Origin: Bradysia coprophila
Taxonomy: Eukaryota > Arthropoda > Insecta > Diptera > Sciaridae
Length of the DNA: 64,000 nucleotides
Direction of reading: 5' to 3'
Assembly: GCF_014529535.1 (NCBI RefSeq)
Contig: NW_023503555.1
Coordinates: forward strand, 4,092,001 to 4,156,000
Made by a program: the position numbers and the translations under genes. Numbering within the stretch: the first letter of the stretch is position 1; each line of letters begins with the position of its first letter. Positions 57,930-64,000 of this stretch are shown one piece after another. The notes under the pieces were generated by a model that saw only the letters and a list, made by a program, of their open reading frames with translations, was not told where the DNA came from and did no database searches.

Positions 57930-58871
57930 TTAAGCATTTGTGGCATTCACAGTAATTGGTGTTAAATGACATTGTGGACATCCTGGGCATCCATTTTCGT
58001 CGGTGGTCGGTGTAGAATCTGGGCAGAAAATGTCTGAACAAATATGAGGTTTACATGGAACACATGCGGGACAACCAGGACAGCCATTCGTTTGGGTTCC
58101 CATCTGAGAATACGTCTTGCCAGGTTCGCATTTTGCAGCTGGACAGAACAATGGCTCACATTTCGCACAAATAACACAGCCTACACATCCATTCGATAGG
58201 ATTTCATTTTCTAGGAAATATCCGTCATCGCAAGTGGCTGGCGTCATTGGACAATGAAAGACAGGACATTTCGCACAACTAGCACAGCCTACGCATCCAT
58301 TCGATAGGATTTCATTATCTAGGAAATATCCGTCATCGCAACTGGCTGGCGTCATCGGACAATTAAAGACAGGACATTTTGCACAACTAGCACAGCCTAC
58401 ACATCCATTCGATAGGATTTCATTTTCTAGGAAATATCCGTCATCGCAAGTGGCTGGCGTCATCGGACAATGAAAGACAGGACATTTCGCACAAATAGGA
58501 CAGTCTGGACATCCATTCGATTGCTTGGTATCTTGCAAATATTCTCCATCAGCACATGTAAGAGCGGGACATTGTAAATCAGTGCTATTCACGCATTTGT
58601 TCTGAACACATTTGGGGCATGCTGGACATCCGTTACGTTGCTTTGGTGGATAAAAAATGTGAGTACCGGGTGGGCATGTTGGATAGAAGCAAGGGTCACA
58701 TGATTTCTTAGTTACGAATAGTGAATGTGGATCAGCAGCACATAGAGTCTACAACAATATTTTCAAATTAAGCTCAGTAGCACTTTGTCTCGATGAAGAT
58801 TAATAAATTTGTATCAATATAATTACTTGCAACATCAAGGCTGCCATAGCAACGAAAATCGTGTGTTTCAT
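57930..58871 (-). CDS. Secreted cysteine-rich repeat protein, antistasin-like modules
   Basis: Two exons, 58827-58871 and 57930-58748, with a 78-bp intron between codons; 287 residues. Exon 1 encodes most of a signal peptide (MKHTIFVAMAALMLQ), completed by TLCAAD. About seven cysteine-rich modules of the form C-x3-C-x5-C-x2-G...NGCPxCxxC follow. Three central ones (KCPVFHCPMTPATCDDGYF type) are almost identical and lie exactly 108 bp apart in the DNA. Spacing of cysteines and the NGCPGCP motif resemble antistasin-type inhibitor domains, but VWC-like or other small disulfide modules cannot be excluded. Likely an extracellular inhibitor or structural secretion; no target is known. Confidence 0.82.
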
Positions 58872-58942
58872 TTTTTTTACTTCTGGTCTACCTGGAAACT
58901 GAGCACGTCTGTTACTAACTGGAACAAAAAGTAAATCGGTCT

Positions 58943-58950
58943 GTTTTATA
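58943..58950 (-). promoter_or_regulatory. TATA box of the cysteine-rich gene
   Basis: TATAAAAC on the minus strand about 75 bp upstream of the start codon; TCAGTT at 58903-58898 could be the initiator, although the spacing of about 40 bp is a little long. Confidence 0.5.
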
Positions 58951-59391
58951 CCTGTCGAATAACATTGTCACGGAATATTTTCTTTTTTTTTTGCTGTATC
59001 ATGAATGTTTTTCTTCGCTGAATCTGTTTTACTATTTGAACTGAAATTTTTCGAAGTCACTTAACTAAATATTGGTTTTTGTTTTTAATAACAACGCCGT
59101 GTGTGAAACATCTTCCATCAGTCGAAAAATTGGCCCTAGATTCGAGTGAAATTTTATTAAAAAGCGAGGGGAAACAACAACTATAGGAAATAGTGTACCA
59201 GTCGGAATCATAGAATTACTAATTAGTCCTACGAATTTGAACAGTCGAAATTAAAAATTCACGCCGTAAGTGTGCCTAAAATTTGAATTTTAAGTGAACG
59301 ATTCGATGAAAAAGTGAACCGAAAAATACATTTCAACGCTTCATTGTATGAAAATGACGCTACGTTAGAAAGACCAAAGTATATAAACACT

Positions 59392-59640
59392 GAAGGTAAC
59401 GCAAATCCGCAAGAACACACGGACCCCTACGTTCGGATGAGTATATTTTTTATAATGTTGGACACAAGTCAAATCTACTTTGTTAGGTTGCAACACATGC
59501 CAAAACCCAATACTACACAACACACTTCCAACAACATTATCGCACCAAACGTCACGGATGCAACATAACAAATCTTACATTCACCCGAAACTTGGGGTCC
59601 GCATTTCTTGCTATTCCCTGAGGATTTGCGTTACCTTAGT
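59392..59640. mobile_element. MITE related to the repeat at 5.4-5.6 kb
   Basis: AAGGTAACGCAAATCC at the left is mirrored by GGATTTGCGTTACCTT at the right, and CGGACCCC inside by GGGGTCCG. The interior (GTTGCAACACATGCCAAAAC) is the reverse complement of the sequence around 5620. Non-coding despite an 84-residue frame. Confidence 0.65.
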
Positions 59641-59807
59641 ATGTATATTTACCTTGAGAAAGACCTCCGCACTTTATATTTTGAATTTCGACCGAACTTA
59701 CCGCGTGAATTCGAATTGTATTTGTGAGCTGAGAGTATTGTGATATGAGGATGCATGTTTGTTGCGATTGAAACGATTCTTTTTAGTCCCAGCGGTTAAA
59801 TAATTTT

Positions 59808-59873
59808 ATTCAAAAACGTGAGGTAAATTCACTTTACTGCACGGATCCAAAACTTTACCTCAAGTTTTTGAAT
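59808..59873. repeat. Short hairpin
   Basis: ATTCAAAAACGTGAGGTAAA is mirrored by TTTACCTCAAGTTTTTGAAT. Confidence 0.55.
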
Positions 59874-60479
59874 ATAATACCTTACTCGGCTACGCCTCGG
59901 TCGGTGAAATTCACACAAGTAGTACCATTTCCATCATTTGCCCCATTGTTACGTACTATTCTTTTCGTGTAGACGTACTTGTAGTGTGGAACATTTTGAC
60001 ATTTTGTTATTGCTCTATGTAAAGTTCAACATCTTTCCCCACCCATCACATATACAAATTTCTCTGAAGGCTACCGTTTCGGATTTCAATTTAAACACAA
60101 GTTCACCTCATCATCATTATGGAAACAAAATGGTAATATGGGATTCATTAAATTTACTTTCTGTACATTCAAAAGCCCAATTCCAACGTACTCCAATAAC
60201 AGGCACAAGAACAGATTTTTTTAAGGGTCATTCGGCTTCTTATTTTGTATCGAACGTCCGTAACTTAGTGAATTTATATAAGAATTTTAGACTACTGCGT
60301 CGAGGAGGCCTCTTATTTAATTCTGTTCTCATGTCTGTTCTTGGAGTGCGTTGCCAATTCCCATCTGCGCTGGTAGAGTTTTTATCAGTGTCGATAAATT
60401 TTGACAGGAATTGGCTATTGGTTCAAATAAGTCCATGCAATTAGTGGCGAAAAGAAAAGCTCAATGCTCCGCATACTGG

Positions 60480-60800
60480 TATCAGAAGAATATTTAAAAA
60501 AAAACACTCAGACTCAGCTTCAGTTTCCTTATCAAACATGGATTCGAAACATACATCATGCCATGCATGCGACTGAATTTAACAATAATTTAACACCTAG
60601 CAAAATATACATGTACGTACGTGTGCACCCACAGATGGCACCTATAAAACTGTTTTTTTCACAAAAGCTATTTAAAAATTAAACTTTTTCCGTTCAATAA
60701 TCTAAAGCCAGTCGAAAAGAATGAAAAAAGTTCTCAGTAGTAAAACACCACAAATGTTAATATTGAGTGAAAACTGTGTACCTACAATTTACAAGTTCGT
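60480..60800. other. Duplicated 3' flank of the second receptor copy
   Basis: Diverged match to about 30130-30360, beside the first copy: ACACTCAG..TCAGCTT, CACAAAAGCTATTTAAAAATTAA, and CAGTCGAAAAGAAT followed by TAGTAAAACACCACAAATG. It is separated from the second copy's last exon by about 1.4 kb that is absent from the first copy. Confidence 0.5.
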
Positions 60801-61424
60801 TGAAATCTTTTTACTCACATCTTTGATTAACGTTAGATCAATGTGAAATGGCCTTTTAAAATGACCGATTGAGCTACCGCGCACACTTCTATATTTATTG
60901 CCAATTTCATCTGCATTCCTGGTACAGGGTCCATGTCAGAATGGGCGCAAACTTTTCAATTTTCTTTCTTAAAAAAAAGAGTCCAACGAGTCACTCCCAT
61001 CATAACAAATCCTTCAAACATTCCAAAAAAAATTCAAAAAGAAAATGCATGGAATACCACGAAGAACACTGGACGCAAAATTGTCAAAATTATCATTCAG
61101 TCTAGATGATTGCCTTTCGTAGGCAGTTTGAAAGTATTTGGAAGGCTGTAGACTTTGGGGAGGTCACGCAGATGCAAAATGATGCTAGTCCAACTGAAAA
61201 ACAAGCACAACTAACCCGTGGAAGTACAAACACGATGCGCCTTTACCAACTTTAAATAGAAGTGGCGGATAACAACAAATTTTCTTTTGACGAGGGGTGA
61301 GTAAGTAATTCAATTATTTATAAATTAGCTAGAAACGCTGGGAGATTTTTGAGGTCGGGATGCAATGACTCCTCATGACCACCCATGGTCCGTCGAGTCG
61401 CCTAGCGTCCCAATTTATATTGTG

Positions 61425-61600
61425 ATTAGTAGAGGGACTAATTGCAAGATCGTTCGTATAAAAATAGTTACTCTACTCCATCTGGTTGCAGAGCAGTGGC
61501 CTTAGAAAGTCAAAAAATCACAATTTTCAAAGGATGATAACAGCGAGACGATGCGATCTGGAGAGTGAGTAAGAAGCTGTAGTGGCAAGGTTCGATGGAC
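61425..61600. repeat. Diverged relative of the 19.5-20.4 kb foldback element
   Basis: TAGAGGGACTAATTGCAAGA, then CTCTACTCCATCTGGTTGCAGAGCA, then AGAAAGTC, keeps the order of 19672-19755 with many substitutions. Only one arm is seen here. It falls in the extra sequence downstream of the second receptor copy. Confidence 0.45.
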
Positions 61601-62273
61601 CCTTTCGAACGCATCTAAAACATTTTCCGAAAGTAGTCCGGAATTACCATATTTAAACAAAAGTTAATTTTGTGTAATTTTAGTCAACTTTGGGCACCTT
61701 TGTTCCCTAGCGGTAGACTTTTTGAGCAACAAAATTATATCTGTCATAATGAAAAACGAATACGCTTGCGCGGCAATCAATTCTTTTGCGGGTTGCCAAT
61801 GTGTCACGTTCGATGAGGCCGAATATGGTTTGAAAATCATCGTACGATTTTCCTGGACAAGTGTGATCCACAATACGGCACAAACGTTTAACGAAGCCAT
61901 TAATACTTGCGAACTAATCCTAGATAGTCCGATGCTACATGCAATATCGTGAAATTTTCAGGATGCTGACAATTGTCCCCCTGAAGTAGTGTGTATCATT
62001 CCGTCGCCCTGCGAAGTCCCAAGAGAGATTTGGTCCTGCACCACGAAGAAGTTGTGTTTATTAAGCTAACTGCTCATCAAAACGATGTGATCACTGAGCA
62101 ACCGCATAGAACGATTCCATTGGAATAAAATGTAATTTATTGATTAACAAGACTTTTTCTTTTCAAAAAATAATTAATTTCCTTTAAATGTTTCAAGAAA
62201 ACTCAAAAAGAAAATGCATCGAGTATGTATTCCGGGTTGTACACTTCAATTACATTATCCAATTTTATTATGA

Positions 62274-64000
62274 TTATAACATTAATGAAGATGATGTCGT
62301 CGATTCTTTTCCGAACTTTCTGTTAGAAGTAGCCGAAAGCGGGGTTGTCACTGCGGTAGGACGTTTCGTTTCGTCTATTCCTGTAGTTTGTTGGCGAGAA
62401 AATTAAGAATTTGTGTTGAGGCAAAACTTTATGGGATTTTTATACCTAGTCGTTGCTTTATCGCCTCCAAGACATTGCATTTACAGACAAAGATAATGAA
62501 AATGAAAACACCCTGGAAGAAGTTTAAGAAGTCCGAGACATACCACAATATAGTTCCGACCATTGCAGCAGCGTTGCTAAGATTTTCATTGACCACGTTC
62601 CCCCCATAACCACAAACAATTTTAAATTCATCGTATACCTGTTTAGTGTTTAGTGCATTGATTAATCTCTTGTCCGAACAATCGAACAATCGATTATATA
62701 AAACCTAGTGTCTTATTTTTGGCCAAGACATTCTTTAAATCGAATTTTCACTGTGATGCCATGCCATGCCAAACGAAGAAAAATCTCCCAGGCAAAATGG
62801 CATATACCATGGCTAAAAATAGGTCACTAAGTCTTACTTATCTTTACTTTGCTTTGTCGGCCAGAAATTTCCTTTTCCCATCGGGTAATTCATTGTCATT
62901 TGCGCATTGCATGCTATTGATTTCGCTCTTTATTTTGTTGCAATGAATGGCAGTAAGGATGAACAGAATGACGTTGGTAAGAATGTGTAGCGCAATTGGA
63001 AAAAAGAAAAATACGAAATAACCGCGCCAATTTTCGCCTATAATGAAAGTGTACGTTAATTTATAAGCACATTTCCCTCCTGCAACAAAATAAATGACTC
63101 ACGTGCAAACCAACACATATTTTTCGATCCCATTTGAGGGCTCCAACTGTCAGGTAGCAAATGAAAGTAATCCACGAAAATTGCAGAAAGTGTCAATATG
63201 GTTGGAAGTCCCCATCCATGTAGGGAGTATAAGAGAAACGTGCGCATTTCCTTTGTTCGTTTCATTAGGCGAATTGTACGGATTGTCCTGGGCGAGAAGT
63301 AGATTTTGAAACTTTTGTCGCAACTGATTTATTTCGGATGGACTTGGAGATTTGCTTACATCCAAATTCAACATATAAATTTGGTTAACTGAACCTATGG
63401 GTTGAGGCGCCACCGAGTAATCAACAGTTCTTTTCTTCACCTAGTGACGAAATGAGAATGTTTCGTTGCAAAACAAATTCTCTTAAAAACTCGAATTATA
63501 TAGAGAGGGTATTGTTCGCTGCCCTTTTTGACAAAAACGCTGTATGTAACTCGGTGACAAATACCTTGTTAGACACACGATCTTGGCACACGGGGCATAA
63601 ATAACTATTTCGTGCTTATTCTCCGAAATTTTGGGAGTTATCGTGGTGTCAAGAATTTGAGCAAATCACTGTAATGACTAATGAATTGATTTTCCAAAAA
63701 CAGGCCCTGGTCTGAATCAAAGACGAGGTCGAAAATAGAAAAGTATTGAACTATTCGATGCTAGCTGGTGGTAAGCGCATTTGATGTCAAAATTTAGTTC
63801 TTACCCGAACGTCCTCCACATATCAAAGCACATTATACTCTGCCAGCAAAAAGCTGCCAGAAAGGAGAAGAATATCAAATACGCTAAAAATTAAATAAAA
63901 CAAATAAAAGCGTTAGATTCAATTCAAATCGTTTCAACAAATCTTAGACAAACTTTGCAGTTCTTACCTACAAAGAAACAATGTTCCAACTTTTGGTCTG
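62274..64000 (-). pseudogene. Second Methuselah-like receptor copy, frameshifted, truncated by window end
   Basis: Exons parallel to copy 1 are 63968 to beyond 64000, 63805-63883 (79 bp), 63103-63287 (185 bp), 62848-63037 (190 bp), 62446-62638 (193 bp) and 62274-62380. The sizes 79, 185 and 190 are the same as in copy 1. The reading frame is intact through RTKEMRTFLLYSLHGWGLPT and GENWRGYF, but the 193-bp exon is 2 bp longer than its 191-bp counterpart. The shift near 62541-62570 brings a TAA at 62524-62526 in the TM7 region. The last exon still reads an open Ser/Thr-rich tail (TTSSSLML) in the expected phase. It may be a young pseudogene or a sequencing error. The 5' ectodomain lies beyond the window. 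Confidence 0.8.

Noticed and set aside
59938-60444. 168-residue plus-strand frame as a gene
   Set aside because: Starts without ATG, no domain, hydrophobic and basic patches look random, and no splice partner was found.
61722-61952. 76-residue frame near the second receptor copy
   Set aside because: No recognisable family, no ATG-initiated context beyond chance; it lies in the extra sequence absent from copy 1.

Overview
This is a eukaryotic, AT-rich window from an insect. Introns of 55-75 bp with standard GT-AG borders, a Methuselah-like receptor, a CYP4 P450 and a trypsin-fold pseudoprotease point to an insect, most likely a dipteran. I cannot name the species. The absence of operons and the heavy load of palindromic repeats fit a nematoceran-type genome, but that is inference.

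Genes were rebuilt by joining exons whose splice phases agree. From left to right they are: an RCC1-repeat protein resembling SERGEF/DelGEF (6487-7681, +); a CYP4 P450 (12311-13865, -); a gene with an FP/L1-ORF1-like C-terminal domain (15516-17613, +, 5' end unresolved); heat shock factor binding protein 1 (20706-21079, +); the APC8/CDC23 subunit of the anaphase-promoting complex (23610-25531, -); a 10-exon Methuselah-like GPCR spread over 26.6 kb (30490-57118, -); a chymotrypsin-fold pseudoprotease nested in intron 4 of that receptor (35339-36270, +); a secreted cysteine-rich repeat protein (57930-58871, -); and a second, frameshifted and right-truncated Methuselah-like copy (62274 to the window end, -).

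The genes do not form a pathway. The two receptor copies are a tandem duplication with conserved exon sizes and a similar 3' flank. The rest of the sequence is a dense field of palindromes and inverted-repeat elements. Several have recognisable target duplications: TTAA, TCAA, 8-bp hAT-like duplications, and a 5-bp duplication around an RTE-like non-LTR element.

The most unusual object is a roughly 7.5 kb repeat-only structure at 40237-47715, inside the 12.3 kb intron 2 of the receptor. It has about 168-bp inverted ends made of an ATCGGTA motif. Inside are three blocks of spaced TGTACA-type repeats, a 50-bp tandem repeat, and a satellite whose unit spacings are all exactly 147 + 37n bp. A second notable object is a 1505-bp element (51635-53139) with an 8-bp target duplication and a core of 18-bp minisatellite. 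A third is a 1.6 kb near-perfect palindrome (27918-29514) flanked by TTAA.
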